Of a stretch of DNA of 64,000 nucleotides, positions 46,269 to 54,750 are shown piece after piece. The notes beneath the pieces were generated by a model, which was given only the letters and a program-made list of their open reading frames with translations, searched no databases and had not been told where the DNA came from. Position 1 is the stretch's first letter. Each line of letters starts with the position of its first letter. Made by a program: the position numbers and the translations under genes. This DNA is from Inquilinus limosus (GTDB lineage: Bacteria > Pseudomonadota > Alphaproteobacteria > DSM-16000 > Inquilinaceae): NCBI RefSeq assembly GCF_002195995.1, contig NZ_NHON01000003.1, positions 124,001 to 188,000 on the forward strand, in the 5' to 3' direction.

Positions 46269-47228
46269 TCAGGCCCCCTTGCTCGCCGGCTTGCCGTCCG
46301 CCGGGGCCGCCGGCGGCGCCTTCTTGCGGAACAGCTTGTCCTCGCCCAGGAACAGCAGGATCGGCGCGGCGATGAAGATCGAGGAGGTGGTGGCGACCAC
46401 GACGCCGATCAGGATGACGACGGCGAATTGCTGCAGGGCCTCGCCGCTCCAGATCGCCAGCGGCAGGCAGGCCAGGAAGGTGGCCAGCGAGGTGCCGATG
46501 GTGCGGTTCAGCGTCTGGTTGATCGACAGGTCGATCAGCTGCCGCAGCGGCATGGCCTTGTACAGGCGCAGATTCTCGCGCACCCGGTCATAGACCACGA
46601 CCTTGTCGTTGACCGAATAGCCGAGGACGGTCAGCAGCGCCGCGATCGAGGTCAGGTTGAACTCGAAGCCCGAAACCACGTAGATCCCGACCATCTTGGT
46701 CACGTCGAGGATCATGGTGACCACGGCGCCGACGCCGAACTGCCACTCGAAGCGGAACCAGATGTAGAACAGCATCGCAACGAGGGCGAGGCCCAGCGCC
46801 AGCATGCCGTTCGTGAACAGCTCGCCCGACACCGTGCCGCCGACGGAATCGCTGGCGCCCACGACGACGCCGGGCACCTTGTCGATCAGCGTCTGCTTGA
46901 TCGTCTCATAGGCCTTCTGCTGCAGCTGGTCGGTCGGCTGCGCTTCCATCCGCACCAGCACGTCGTTCGGCGACCCGAACTGCTGCAGCTGGGCCTGGCC
47001 GAAGCCGAGATCGTCGATGTCCGACCGCAGCACGGAGAAGTCGGCCGGCTGCGGCGTCGTGATCTGGAAGGTGATGCCGCCCTTGAAATCGACGCCGTAG
47101 TTCAGCCCCGGATGGAAGAACAGGATCACCGACGCGATGCTGAGGAAGGCGGAGGTGGCGAGGCCGAGAATCCGGCCCCGCATGAATTGGATCTTGGTGT
47201 CGTCCGGGACGAGACGGAGCCAGAACAT
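46269..47228 (-). CDS. secF: Protein translocase subunit SecF
   Basis: This is a 319-residue membrane protein with six helices, RGRILGLATSAFLSIASVILFF first, then NYGVDFKGGI and the conserved LTVLGYSVNDKVVVYDRVREN. C-terminal helices hold LNRTIGTSLATFLACLPLAIW. With SecD it uses the proton gradient to pull exported chains through SecYEG. ATG 47228 overlaps the SecD stop by one base. Length is normal. Confidence 0.96.
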   Translation of the reverse strand: MFWLRLVPDDTKIQFMRGRILGLATSAFLSIASVILFFHPGLNYGVDFKGGITFQITTPQPADFSVLRSDIDDLGFGQAQLQQFGSPNDVLVRMEAQPTDQLQQKAYETIKQTLIDKVPGVVVGASDSVGGTVSGELFTNGMLALGLALVAMLFYIWFRFEWQFGVGAVVTMILDVTKMVGIYVVSGFEFNLTSIAALLTVLGYSVNDKVVVYDRVRENLRLYKAMPLRQLIDLSINQTLNRTIGTSLATFLACLPLAIWSGEALQQFAVVILIGVVVATTSSIFIAAPILLFLGEDKLFRKKAPPAAPADGKPASKGA

Positions 47229-48841
47229 CACGCTTTCCTCAGCACGGGCAGGACGGTGGGGCGCTTGCGGCGGATCCAGCTGACCATCATGAGGCGCACC
47301 AGCACGATGGCGGTGAACATCGAGGTCAGGATGCCGATCGCGGTGGTGACGGCGAAACCGCGCACCGGGCCCGTGCTCAGCGTGTACAGGATCGCCATCT
47401 TGATCAGCGAGGTGATGTTGGCGTCGAAGATCGTGCTGAAAGCACGGCTGAAGCCCGCATCCATCGCCGAGAACGGCGATCGTCCCCGTTTCGTCTCCTC
47501 GTGCAATCGTTCGTTGATCAGGATGTTGGCGTCGACCGACAGGCCGAGGGTCAGCAGCAGACCGGCGATGCCGGGGAGCGTCAGTGTCGCTTCCAGAAGC
47601 GACAGGACCCCCAATGTGATCACCAGGTTCATGACCAGGGCGATGTTGGCGAAGATCCCGAACAGGCCGTAGGCGGCCGTCATGTAGGTGATGACCAGGA
47701 GGAAGCCGACCGCGACGGCGATGATGCCGGCCTGGATGGCGTCGGCGCCCAGGTCGGGGCCGACCGTCCGCTCCTCGACGATGGTCAGCGGCGCCGGTAG
47801 CGCGCCGGCGCGCAGCAGCACGGCCAGGTCGTTGGCGCTCTGGGCGGTGAAGTTGCCACTGATCTGGCCGCGCCCCCCCAGGATCGGCTCGTTGATGTTC
47901 GGGTAGGTGATGACCTTGTCGTCGAGCACGATGGCGAAGGGCTTGTTCACATTCGCCTGAGTGACTTGGCCGAAGCGGCGGGCGCCGGCGCTGTCGAACT
48001 CGAAATTCACCACCCACTGCCCGTTCTGCGAATTGGTGCCGGCACGGGCGTCGGTCAGGTTGGCGCCATCGACCTCGATGCGCTTGCGCACCGCGATCGA
48101 GGTGCGCTCGCCGGGCCGCGGGTTCTCGATCGGCAGCACCTCGGTGTCCGGCGGCACCGGCTGGCCCGGCTGGTAGTCGAGATTGACCAGGTGGAAGGTC
48201 ATCTTCGCCGTCTGGCCCAGCAGGCGGCGGATGCGGTCGGGGTTCTGCTCGCCCGGCAGCTGCAGCAGGATGCGGCTCGATCCCTGGCGCGAGATCAGCG
48301 GCTCACGCGTGCCGCTCTCGTCGACGCGGCGGCGGACGATCTCGATCGACTGCTCGACCGCCCGGGCCTCGCGGTCGCGCAAGCCCACCTCGGTCAGGGT
48401 CAGGCTGGCCTTGCCGTCGCCGCCGACGCCGATGTCGAGGTCGCGTTGGCCGCCGGCCAGCGGATCGACGGCGCCGGTCGCCAGGTTCTCGGCGAGCAGC
48501 GTCCTGACCCGGTCGGCCTGGCTGGGGTCGGCCAGGGTGAAGTTGACCGAATGGTCCTTCACCGCCAGGTCGCTGTAGGTGATGTTCTCGCGCCGCAGCA
48601 GGCTGCGGATCGAATCCTGGATGTTTGAGAGGCGGCCGTCGATCACCGCCTTCATGTCGACCTCCAGCAGGAGGTACGAGCCGCCCCGCAGGTCGAGGCC
48701 GAGATTGATCTGGCGCGCCGGAACCCAGGAGGGCAGCGCGTCGAGCGTGCTGCGCGGCAGGATGTTCGGCAGGCTCAGGATCACGCCGAGGAGGCACACC
48801 ACCAGGATGGTGACCTTCTTCCACGGGGCGAAATACATCAT
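47228..48841 (-). CDS. secD: Protein translocase subunit SecD
   Basis: This is a 537-residue membrane protein: an N-terminal helix (VTILVVCLLGVILSLPNILP), LGLDLRGGSYLLLEVD, the large periplasmic domain (about 60-360) and five C-terminal helices with GLLLTLGLSVDANILINERLHEE. ATG 48841 is followed by a second ATG codon; the longer TTG start at 48850 is less likely. GAGAG lies upstream. It begins the secD-secF-deacetylase-DUF192 series. yajC is not beside it in the window. Confidence 0.96.
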   Translation of the reverse strand: MMYFAPWKKVTILVVCLLGVILSLPNILPRSTLDALPSWVPARQINLGLDLRGGSYLLLEVDMKAVIDGRLSNIQDSIRSLLRRENITYSDLAVKDHSVNFTLADPSQADRVRTLLAENLATGAVDPLAGGQRDLDIGVGGDGKASLTLTEVGLRDREARAVEQSIEIVRRRVDESGTREPLISRQGSSRILLQLPGEQNPDRIRRLLGQTAKMTFHLVNLDYQPGQPVPPDTEVLPIENPRPGERTSIAVRKRIEVDGANLTDARAGTNSQNGQWVVNFEFDSAGARRFGQVTQANVNKPFAIVLDDKVITYPNINEPILGGRGQISGNFTAQSANDLAVLLRAGALPAPLTIVEERTVGPDLGADAIQAGIIAVAVGFLLVITYMTAAYGLFGIFANIALVMNLVITLGVLSLLEATLTLPGIAGLLLTLGLSVDANILINERLHEETKRGRSPFSAMDAGFSRAFSTIFDANITSLIKMAILYTLSTGPVRGFAVTTAIGILTSMFTAIVLVRLMMVSWIRRKRPTVLPVLRKA

Positions 48842-48953
48842 CGACGGCAAGCTCTCAAAATTCGGTCGGTTCGGGCTGGCCCGGCCGAGGCGTCACAGAT
48901 CCGGACCGGCAAGCCGGACCGCAGGGCGCGCACGGTACAATGCGCGCACCGGT

Positions 48954-50264
48954 TTAGCCATGGCGAAGTGGCAAGTCCATGGCACCGGCGTCGACAAGCC
49001 GCGCCAGATGCGCCGCCACGGCCGGTGAGGCGTACTCCGCCAGCAGGTCGGGGCCGAGCGCGGCGGTGGCGATCGGCCGCCAGTCCCGCGTTGCGGCGGC
49101 GCTGCCCGGGAAGGCGATGCGGTTGCGCTCGCCGCCGCCGATCGCGGGCGCGATGAAGACATGGGCCAGATCGACGCGGCCGGCCTCCAGCAGCAGGCCG
49201 AGCAGGCGCGGGCCGCCCTCGACCATGACCGAGCCGACCGGCCGGCCGAGCCGAGCCACGGCGGCCGGGCCGGCCAGGGCGTCGAACAGGGCCTCGACCG
49301 GCGGACCGTCCGGCAGCGCCAGCATCGCCGCCGATGGCGGCAGCAGGGCCTCGAGCGCGGCGGCCCGTCGCGCGGCCTCGGCCCCCAGCAGGAACACGGT
49401 CGGCGCGTCGGCGGAGAGCAGCCCGGCCTTCCAGCGCTCCAGCCGCTGCGGCAGCGCGGCCAGGGCCCGACCGTTCGGATCGTAGACCAGGCGCAGGGGA
49501 TGGCGGTGCCGGTCGCCGGCGGCGTCGCGCACGGTCAGGGCCGGATCATCGGCCAGAACCGTGCCGGCGCCGACCAGGATGGCGTCGTATTTCTGCCGCA
49601 GCCAATGGGTGTGGGCCCGCGCCGCCTTGCCGGTCAGCCAGCGCTCGGCGCCGTCGTCATAGGCGAGCTGCCCGTCCAGTGTCTGCGCCCATTTCGCCGC
49701 GACAAGGGGGCGGCCGAGCCGCTGCCGCAGCAGGAAGGGCGCGTGCCAGGCCGCCGCCTCGGCCGCCAGCGTGCCGACGCTGACGGCGACGCCCGCGGCC
49801 TGCAGCCGCGCCAGGCCGGCGCCGTCGACCAGCGGGAACGGGTCGCGCAGCGCCACCACGCAGCGCGCCAGCCCGAGCGAGGCCAGCATGTCGGCGCAGG
49901 GCGGCTGGCGGCCGTGATGGCTGCACGGCTCGAGCGTCACATAGGCCGTGGCGCCGCGGAAGATGGAGCGATCCGGCACGGCCTCGACCGCGACGCGCTC
50001 GGCATGGCGCTCGCCGATCCGCTCGGTGGCGCCGCGCGACATCACGCGGCCGTCGCGGACGATGACGCAGCCGACCACGGGGTTCGGGTCCGACAGCCCG
50101 TTATGGGCCATCGCCGTCCGCAGCGTCTCCAGCATCCAGGCTTCGTCGTCGCCCGCCGCCCGCGTCGGCGGCGCGGCGGCGCGCAGCGGCTCCGGCAGCG
50201 TGTCGCGGAGGACGCCGCCGAAGCCGAAGCCCGGCTGCAGCGAGATCCCGGCCGCCAGGGTCAA
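48954..50264 (-). CDS. ribD: RibD: bifunctional riboflavin deaminase/reductase
   Basis: The protein has up to 436 residues. The deaminase domain shows DPNPVVGCVIV, HAERVAVE (zinc His, catalytic Glu) and LEPCSHHGRQPPCADML (zinc Cys). The reductase domain follows from about 200 (PLVAAKWAQTLDGQLAYDDG, GAGTVLADDPALTVR, VMVEGGPRLLG). It converts the GTP-derived pyrimidine to 5-amino-6-ribitylaminouracil phosphate. The longest frame starts with TTG 50264, overlapping the ribA stop; ATG 50135 (residue 44) is a good alternative since it lies only 17 residues before the DPNP motif. Confidence 0.94.
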   Translation of the reverse strand: MTLAAGISLQPGFGFGGVLRDTLPEPLRAAAPPTRAAGDDEAWMLETLRTAMAHNGLSDPNPVVGCVIVRDGRVMSRGATERIGERHAERVAVEAVPDRSIFRGATAYVTLEPCSHHGRQPPCADMLASLGLARCVVALRDPFPLVDGAGLARLQAAGVAVSVGTLAAEAAAWHAPFLLRQRLGRPLVAAKWAQTLDGQLAYDDGAERWLTGKAARAHTHWLRQKYDAILVGAGTVLADDPALTVRDAAGDRHRHPLRLVYDPNGRALAALPQRLERWKAGLLSADAPTVFLLGAEAARRAAALEALLPPSAAMLALPDGPPVEALFDALAGPAAVARLGRPVGSVMVEGGPRLLGLLLEAGRVDLAHVFIAPAIGGGERNRIAFPGSAAATRDWRPIATAALGPDLLAEYASPAVAAHLARLVDAGAMDLPLRHG

Positions 50265-50941
50265 GGCTTGCCCAGGCGGCGCAGGCCGCCGATCGCCCGC
50301 GGCAGCGCGTCGATCTGGTCGGACATCTCCGCCAGATCAATGCGATGCGCGTGCTTCCTGACCTTGGCTTCGAGATACTGGATGTTGTGCTCGGTGACGA
50401 AGACGCCGGTCGGCACGATCTCGGCGATCTCGATCCCGGCGGCCTCGAGCTGCTTGGCCTTGTCGGGGTTGTTGGTCAGCAGGCGGATCCGCCTGACCCC
50501 GAGCGCCAGCAGCATCTGTGCCGCCGGGGTGAAGTCCCGCATGTCGTGCGGAAAGTTCAGCCGCTCATTGGCCTCGAAGGTGTCGAGCCCCTGGTCCTGC
50601 AGCACATAGGCGTCGAGCTTGGCGTAGAGGCCGATGCCCCGCCCTTCCTGCCGCAGGTAGAGGACGAAACCGCCCTCCTTGCCAATGCGATGCAGGGCGT
50701 CGTTCAGCTGCGGGCCGCAATCGCAGCGCTGCGAGCCGAAGACGTCGCCGGTCAGGCATTCCGAATGCACCCGCACCAGCGGCACGTCGCGACCCTGCGG
50801 CCCGAGGGCGATGGCGAAATGCTCCCCGCCGTCGCTGAAGCCGCCGAAGGTGTGGAACACCCCCTTCCCCGCCCCGTCCAGGATCGGGATGGTGACGGTG
50901 GTGCGGATCTCGACCCGCGGCGGGTTGACCGGTGCCTGCAT
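50261..50941 (-). CDS. ribA: RibA: GTP cyclohydrolase II
   Basis: This is a 226-residue enzyme for the first step of riboflavin synthesis. VRVHSECLTGDVFGSQRCDCGPQL carries the zinc cysteines, YLRQEGRGIGLYAKL the catalytic Arg region, and LLTNNPDKAKQLEAAGIEI the C-terminal motif. It is a stand-alone cyclohydrolase, not fused to RibB. ATG 50941 is chosen; the frame is open further but the extension is atypical. It overlaps ribD. I looked upstream for an FMN riboswitch and saw none of its conserved pieces in the 110-bp gap. Confidence 0.95.
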   Translation of the reverse strand: MQAPVNPPRVEIRTTVTIPILDGAGKGVFHTFGGFSDGGEHFAIALGPQGRDVPLVRVHSECLTGDVFGSQRCDCGPQLNDALHRIGKEGGFVLYLRQEGRGIGLYAKLDAYVLQDQGLDTFEANERLNFPHDMRDFTPAAQMLLALGVRRIRLLTNNPDKAKQLEAAGIEIAEIVPTGVFVTEHNIQYLEAKVRKHAHRIDLAEMSDQIDALPRAIGGLRRLGKP

Positions 50942-51051
50942 CGAATACCCCGACGGCCGCGCCGCGACCGACCTCGTGAAACCGTGGCGCACAATATCGG
51001 TGGCCGGCCCCGATATTCCCAGCCCCGGCGAACGGAGATCGGCTATGCGGG

Positions 51052-51753
51052 CTATGTCTGCAACGCCCGGATCTCGTTCACCGCGGCGATCCGGGTCCCG
51101 TCCCAGTGATAGGACAGGTGCCGCTCCTGCATCACCGGGGTCAGCACGCTGCGCGGCCGGAACACCGCGGCGCACTGCCCGCCGGGATGGCGGACGCTGT
51201 CATAGGCGATGCCGGACGAACCCTCGCCATGCAACTGCCGGCCCAGCGCCTGGCCGGCCGAGTAGTCGAGCGGATCGTAGACGCCCGGCAGATCGTCGCC
51301 CAGGCCACGGATGTCGTGCAGGTCGCCGGACAGGCTGTTGATCAGCACCCGCATGTCGATCGTGGTCGCCGGCGTCGCCGTGGCCGCGAAGAACCGGGCG
51401 CGGTGGTAGCTGGTCTCCACCACCGCCGTGTCCAGCGCCGCCGCGCCGTAATAGGCGCCGTAGGTGCCGTCGGTGAAGCGGCTGCCGTCGGGGTGCAGAT
51501 GGGTGAAGGGCGCCATGATGAAGCTGGTGCCCGGCCCGCTCATCCGCTCCTCCACCGGGATCAGCGAGATCTGCCCGACCTGGTCGCGCAGCCGGTCGTT
51601 GGTGCGGGATTCAAGATCGATCAGCAGCTCCCAATCCTCGGGCGGCGCCACCCGCTCGAACAGGTCGATCGGCGGGTAGCGGCTGGGAATGATGCGCCAG
51701 CATTCGGGCCATTCGACCCGGCGCAGCGGAATGGTCGCACCGCCTAGCCCCAA
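51052..51753 (-). CDS. RES-domain toxin
   Basis: This protein has about 233 residues. RES family signs: ECWRIIPSRYPPIDLFE (Arg), GSRFTDGTYGAYYGAAALDTAVVETSYHRARF (Tyr and Glu), SSGIAYDSVRHPGGQCAAVF (Ser). Known RES toxins degrade NAD+. There is no ATG; TTG 51753 overlaps the antitoxin stop (51744) and is the most plausible start, implying coupling to the antitoxin. Gene order antitoxin-toxin is standard for this type II class. Confidence 0.88.
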   Translation of the reverse strand: MGLGGATIPLRRVEWPECWRIIPSRYPPIDLFERVAPPEDWELLIDLESRTNDRLRDQVGQISLIPVEERMSGPGTSFIMAPFTHLHPDGSRFTDGTYGAYYGAAALDTAVVETSYHRARFFAATATPATTIDMRVLINSLSGDLHDIRGLGDDLPGVYDPLDYSAGQALGRQLHGEGSSGIAYDSVRHPGGQCAAVFRPRSVLTPVMQERHLSYHWDGTRIAAVNEIRALQT

Positions 51754-52151
51754 CCGCCGCGCTCCGCATCCAGGTAGCGACGCACGACGAACAGGTCGGC
51801 GACATTGCCGGAGAGCATGCGGTCGAGCGCCGAGCGCCCGCCGAAGGGCGAGGCCGTGTTCGGCCGCCGCACCCAGCCATCGGCCAGCTTGGCGTCCTTG
51901 AACAGGATCTGCAGCGCCCGGTAGATGCCGAGGATGTAGGAGATCCGCTCCATCGTGTCGGCCGAGGGGTGGCCGGTCGCGCCGGCCTTCCAGCGATAGA
52001 AGGTCGCCTTGGACGGGCGGCCCAGCAGCACGCGCTTCTCCTCGTCCTTCAGCCCCCAGGCCTCGGCGATGTTGAAGAAGGCATTCAGCCCGGCCCGGGC
52101 CATCCGCCCTTCGGCACCGCGCGGCGCCACCGCCGCTTCCCGCGCCATCAT
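51744..52151 (-). CDS. Xre/MbcA/ParS-type antitoxin
   Basis: This is a 135-residue partner of the RES toxin. The N-terminal Xre-like part reads LNAFFNIAEAWGLKDEEKRVLLGRPSKATFYRWKAG; the C-terminal toxin-binding domain (DUF2384-type) reads RISYILGIYRALQILFKDAKLADGWVRRPNTASPFGGRSALDRMLSG. AGAGGAG lies before ATG 52151; the frame is open to 52187. Two palindromes upstream probably bind it for autoregulation. Confidence 0.9.
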   Translation of the reverse strand: MMAREAAVAPRGAEGRMARAGLNAFFNIAEAWGLKDEEKRVLLGRPSKATFYRWKAGATGHPSADTMERISYILGIYRALQILFKDAKLADGWVRRPNTASPFGGRSALDRMLSGNVADLFVVRRYLDAERGGWG

Positions 52152-52186
52152 CGAACCGCTCCTCTCTTCCCACTCACATGAGGTCA

Positions 52187-52226
52187 CTCATATGAGATTA
52201 TTGATCTCGTTTGAGACAAATATAGC
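52187..52226. promoter_or_regulatory. Operator/promoter region shared by the RES/Xre pair and the threonine leader
   Basis: CTCATATGAG (52187-52196) is a perfect palindrome and GAGAT-TATTG-ATCTC (52194-52208) a second one. Rightward, TTATTG - 17 bp - TATAGC (52198-52226) is a promoter candidate for the leader/ThrRS. Leftward, TTGTCT with a -10-like TCATAT fits the toxin-antitoxin operon. Both are predictions. Confidence 0.45.
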
Positions 52227-52330
52227 GAGAGACCCGGTTGATGACAAGCCCCGCGCCCCATCAACACGGCACCCCCACTTCGCGTTGCATCGCTGTTGAC
52301 GCCGCCCGCCGGGCGTGGCTCACTCGCCAC

Positions 52331-52414
52331 ATGAGCGCGATCCGTTCGATCACTACCGCGACCACCAAAACGATTACCGCCACAGGCGGGTCGTGCGGAG
52401 GTCGTGCGCGCTGA
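52331..52414 (+). CDS. Threonine-rich attenuator leader peptide (27 residues)
   Basis: ATG 52331 to TGA 52412-52414. Residues 7-18 read ITTATTKTITAT: seven threonine codons within eleven, and three isoleucines in the first 15 residues. This is very like the E. coli thrL leader (KRISTTITTTITITT). A hairpin GCGCTG-ATCGGA-CAGCGC (52408-52425) overlaps its stop codon, and a terminator hairpin follows at 52435. The ribosome site is weak. I infer that stalling at Thr codons, when charged tRNA-Thr is scarce, prevents the terminator and turns on the synthetase gene at 52516. Confidence 0.8.
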   Translation: MSAIRSITTATTKTITATGGSCGGRAR

Positions 52415-52434
52415 TCGGACAGCGCTTCTGATCC

Positions 52435-52476
52435 CCAAGGGCCCCGCCGGCGACGGACGGGGCCCTTGGTCTTTCT
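52435..52476 (+). terminator. Attenuator terminator hairpin of the ThrRS paralogue
   Basis: A perfect 12-bp stem, CCAAGGGCCCCG (52435-52446) and CGGGGCCCTTGG (52458-52469), with an 11-base loop, followed by TCTTTCT. It lies 20 bp after the leader peptide and 46 bp before the synthetase ATG. Confidence 0.85.
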
Positions 52477-52515
52477 GGGCTCTCCCTGCGCCGGTCCAAC
52501 GCAACGGAGACTTCC

Positions 52516-53730
52516 ATGGACGACATCGATCACCGCAGCCTCGGCAACCGCCTCGACCTGTTCCACCAGCAGGAAGACGGCCCCGGCATGGTCTTCTGGC
52601 ATCCGCGCGGCTGGGCGCTGTACCGCGTGGTCGAAGACCATGTCCGAAGGCGCATGGCCCGCGCCGGCTACCGCGAGGTGCGGACACCGCAGCTGCTGGC
52701 CCGCGGCCTGTGGAACCGCAGCGGCCACTGGCAGAAATTCGGCGCCCAGATGTTCGCCGTGGCCGATGAGGGCCGGATCATGGCGCTGAAGCCGATGAGC
52801 TGCCCCGGCCATGTCCAGATCTTCAACAAGCGCGTGCGGTCGTATCGCGAGCTGCCGATCCGCTATTTCGAGTTCGGCGCCGTGCATCGCAACGAGCCGT
52901 CGGGCGCGCTGCAGGGGCTGATGCGGGCCCGCGGCTTCGTCCAGGACGACGCCCATGTGTTCTGCCACGCGGACCAGGTCGAGGCCGAGGTGGCGCGGTT
53001 CTGCGGCTTGCTGCGCCGGATCTACGCCGATTTCGGCTTCGACGAGTTCGACGTCGCCTTCGCCACACGGCCGCCGCAGCGGGCCGGGTCGGACGAGGTC
53101 TGGGACCGGGCCGAGGCGGCGCTGGCGGGCGCGGCCCGGCAGGCCGGGCTGGACTGCGAGACCCTGCCCGGCGAGGGCGCCTTCTACGGGCCGAAGCTGG
53201 AATTCCACCTGCGCGATAGCCGCGGCCGGCGCTGGCAATGCGGCGTCATCCAGCTCGACCTGGTGATGCCGGAGCGGCTCGGCGCGGCCTATGTCGACGA
53301 GCACAGCCATGCCGTCGCGCCGGTGATGCTGCACCACGCCGTGCTGGGCAGCCTGGAGCGCTTCATCGGAATCCTGCTTGAGCATCACGAGGGTCGGCTG
53401 CCGCTGTGGCTGGCGCCGGAGCAGCTGGTGGTGGCCTCGATCGGCGCCGACGACGTCGTCCCGGCCTGCCGGGTGGCCGAGGCCTTCGAGGCGGCGGGGC
53501 TGCGCGTCGCCCTCGACGCCCGGCCGGAACGGCTGTCGCGCAAGATCGTCGACGCCCATGCCGACGGCGTGCCGGTGCTGGCCGCCATCGGCGCGCGCGA
53601 AGCGCGGGACGGCACCGTGGCGCTGCGCTACCGTGACGGCCGGCAGGACTCCCTGCCCCTGGCCGCCGCGATCGAGCGGCTAAGCGCGGAGGCGCGGTCG
53701 CCGGCGGAGACCTCGGCCCTCGCCGCCTGA
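52516..53730 (+). CDS. Threonyl-tRNA synthetase paralogue lacking TGS and editing domains
   Basis: This is a 404-residue protein beginning directly at the catalytic core (DHRSLGNRLDLFHQQEDGPGMVFWHPRGW). Class II motifs and zinc ligands are intact: Cys in KPMSCPGHVQIF, HRNEPSGALQGLMRARGF, His in DDAHVFC, and His in LHHAVLGSLERF. The anticodon-binding domain (about 300-395) follows. Full ThrRS has about 640 residues; the N-terminal TGS and the His/Cys editing domain that clears Ser-tRNA-Thr are absent. GGAGA stands before ATG 52516. Upstream lies a threonine attenuator. Possible roles: a spare enzyme under Thr starvation or inhibitor resistance. The full-length ThrRS is not in the window. Confidence 0.93.
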   Translation: MDDIDHRSLGNRLDLFHQQEDGPGMVFWHPRGWALYRVVEDHVRRRMARAGYREVRTPQLLARGLWNRSGHWQKFGAQMFAVADEGRIMALKPMSCPGHVQIFNKRVRSYRELPIRYFEFGAVHRNEPSGALQGLMRARGFVQDDAHVFCHADQVEAEVARFCGLLRRIYADFGFDEFDVAFATRPPQRAGSDEVWDRAEAALAGAARQAGLDCETLPGEGAFYGPKLEFHLRDSRGRRWQCGVIQLDLVMPERLGAAYVDEHSHAVAPVMLHHAVLGSLERFIGILLEHHEGRLPLWLAPEQLVVASIGADDVVPACRVAEAFEAAGLRVALDARPERLSRKIVDAHADGVPVLAAIGAREARDGTVALRYRDGRQDSLPLAAAIERLSAEARSPAETSALAA

Positions 53731-53826
53731 CCGGTGGACGGCCTGTCCGCCCGCGACCCTTCATCGCGGCTGGCCTTCGCGGCCGGCCGCGCTATCCTGC
53801 CGGCGGACCCGATCGAGACGGCAGAG

Positions 53827-54744
53827 ATGGCACGACGGCTTGCGCAGGCGCTGATGTTCCCGGTCATCGCGGCGCTTGCGCTGCCGCTGTCGACAGCCGC
53901 GAGCCGGGCGGCCGGCACGGATGCCGAGGCGACGCTGCCGGTCAACGGCATCTCCCGCAGCTACACCCTGCACCTGCCGCCGGCGGCGCAGGGAGGCGGG
54001 CCGCTGCCGCTGGTGGTGGTGCTGCATGGCGGCGGCGCCAACGCGGCGGCCGCGGTCGCCCTGACCGGCTTCGACGCCGAGGCCGATGCCGAGGGCTTCG
54101 TCGTCGCCTACCCGAACGGCACCGGCCGCCTGAAGCCGACCGCCGAGACCGCCGACCAGTTCAGCTGGAACGCCGGCGACTGCTGCGGCTCGGCCATGCG
54201 GCAGGATGCCGACGACATCGGCTTCGTGCGCGCGCTGGTGTCGGAGATCGAGCAGTCACGGGCGATCGACCGCCACCGCGTCTATGCGGCCGGCTTCTCC
54301 GCCGGCGGCATGATGGCCTATCGCCTGGCCTGCGAGGCCGACGACATCTTCGCCGGCGTCGCCGTGGTCTCGGGCGCGATCCTGGTGCCGTCCTGCACCC
54401 CGAGCCGCCCGGTCTCGGTGATCCACATCCACGGCACCGACGACAGCGCCGTGCCGTTCGACGGCACGCCGGAGCGGGAGAGCTACGCCCGCGCCAAGTT
54501 CCCGCCGGTGCAGGACTCCGTGGCCTTCTGGGCGGCCTATGACGGCTGCCAGGCCGAGCCGGTGCAGCGCGCCACGGTCCTCGGCATCAAGGTCGAGGAC
54601 TATCCCGACTGCCGGTCCGGGACCGCGGTGCGGTTCGACGTGGTCGAGGGCGGCTACCACGCCTGGCCGGACGGCCAGATGACGCCCGGCTTCGCCGCCA
54701 CGCCGCATATCTGGCACTTCTTCGCCGACCATCCGCGGCTGTAG
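53827..54744 (+). CDS. Exported PHB depolymerase/feruloyl esterase-like hydrolase (LpqC type)
   Basis: This is a 305-residue alpha/beta hydrolase. Signal peptide from ATG 53827: AQALMFPVIAALALPLSTAAS-RAAG. The nucleophile Ser is in AAGFSAGGMMAY, with the oxyanion region LVVVLHGGGANA, Asp in HIHGTDDSAVPF and His in VEGGYHAWPDG. The CC pair (WNAGDCCGSAM) is typical of this family. The frame is open to 53734, but the signal peptide sets the start. It probably acts on esters of plant or polymer origin in the periplasm or outside. It ends 6 bp before the convergent pabC. Confidence 0.9.
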   Translation: MARRLAQALMFPVIAALALPLSTAASRAAGTDAEATLPVNGISRSYTLHLPPAAQGGGPLPLVVVLHGGGANAAAAVALTGFDAEADAEGFVVAYPNGTGRLKPTAETADQFSWNAGDCCGSAMRQDADDIGFVRALVSEIEQSRAIDRHRVYAAGFSAGGMMAYRLACEADDIFAGVAVVSGAILVPSCTPSRPVSVIHIHGTDDSAVPFDGTPERESYARAKFPPVQDSVAFWAAYDGCQAEPVQRATVLGIKVEDYPDCRSGTAVRFDVVEGGYHAWPDGQMTPGFAATPHIWHFFADHPRL

Positions 54745-54750
54745 CGAGCG

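Noticed and set aside
50942-51051. FMN riboswitch upstream of ribA
   Set aside because: None of the conserved FMN-element segments is visible in this gap.
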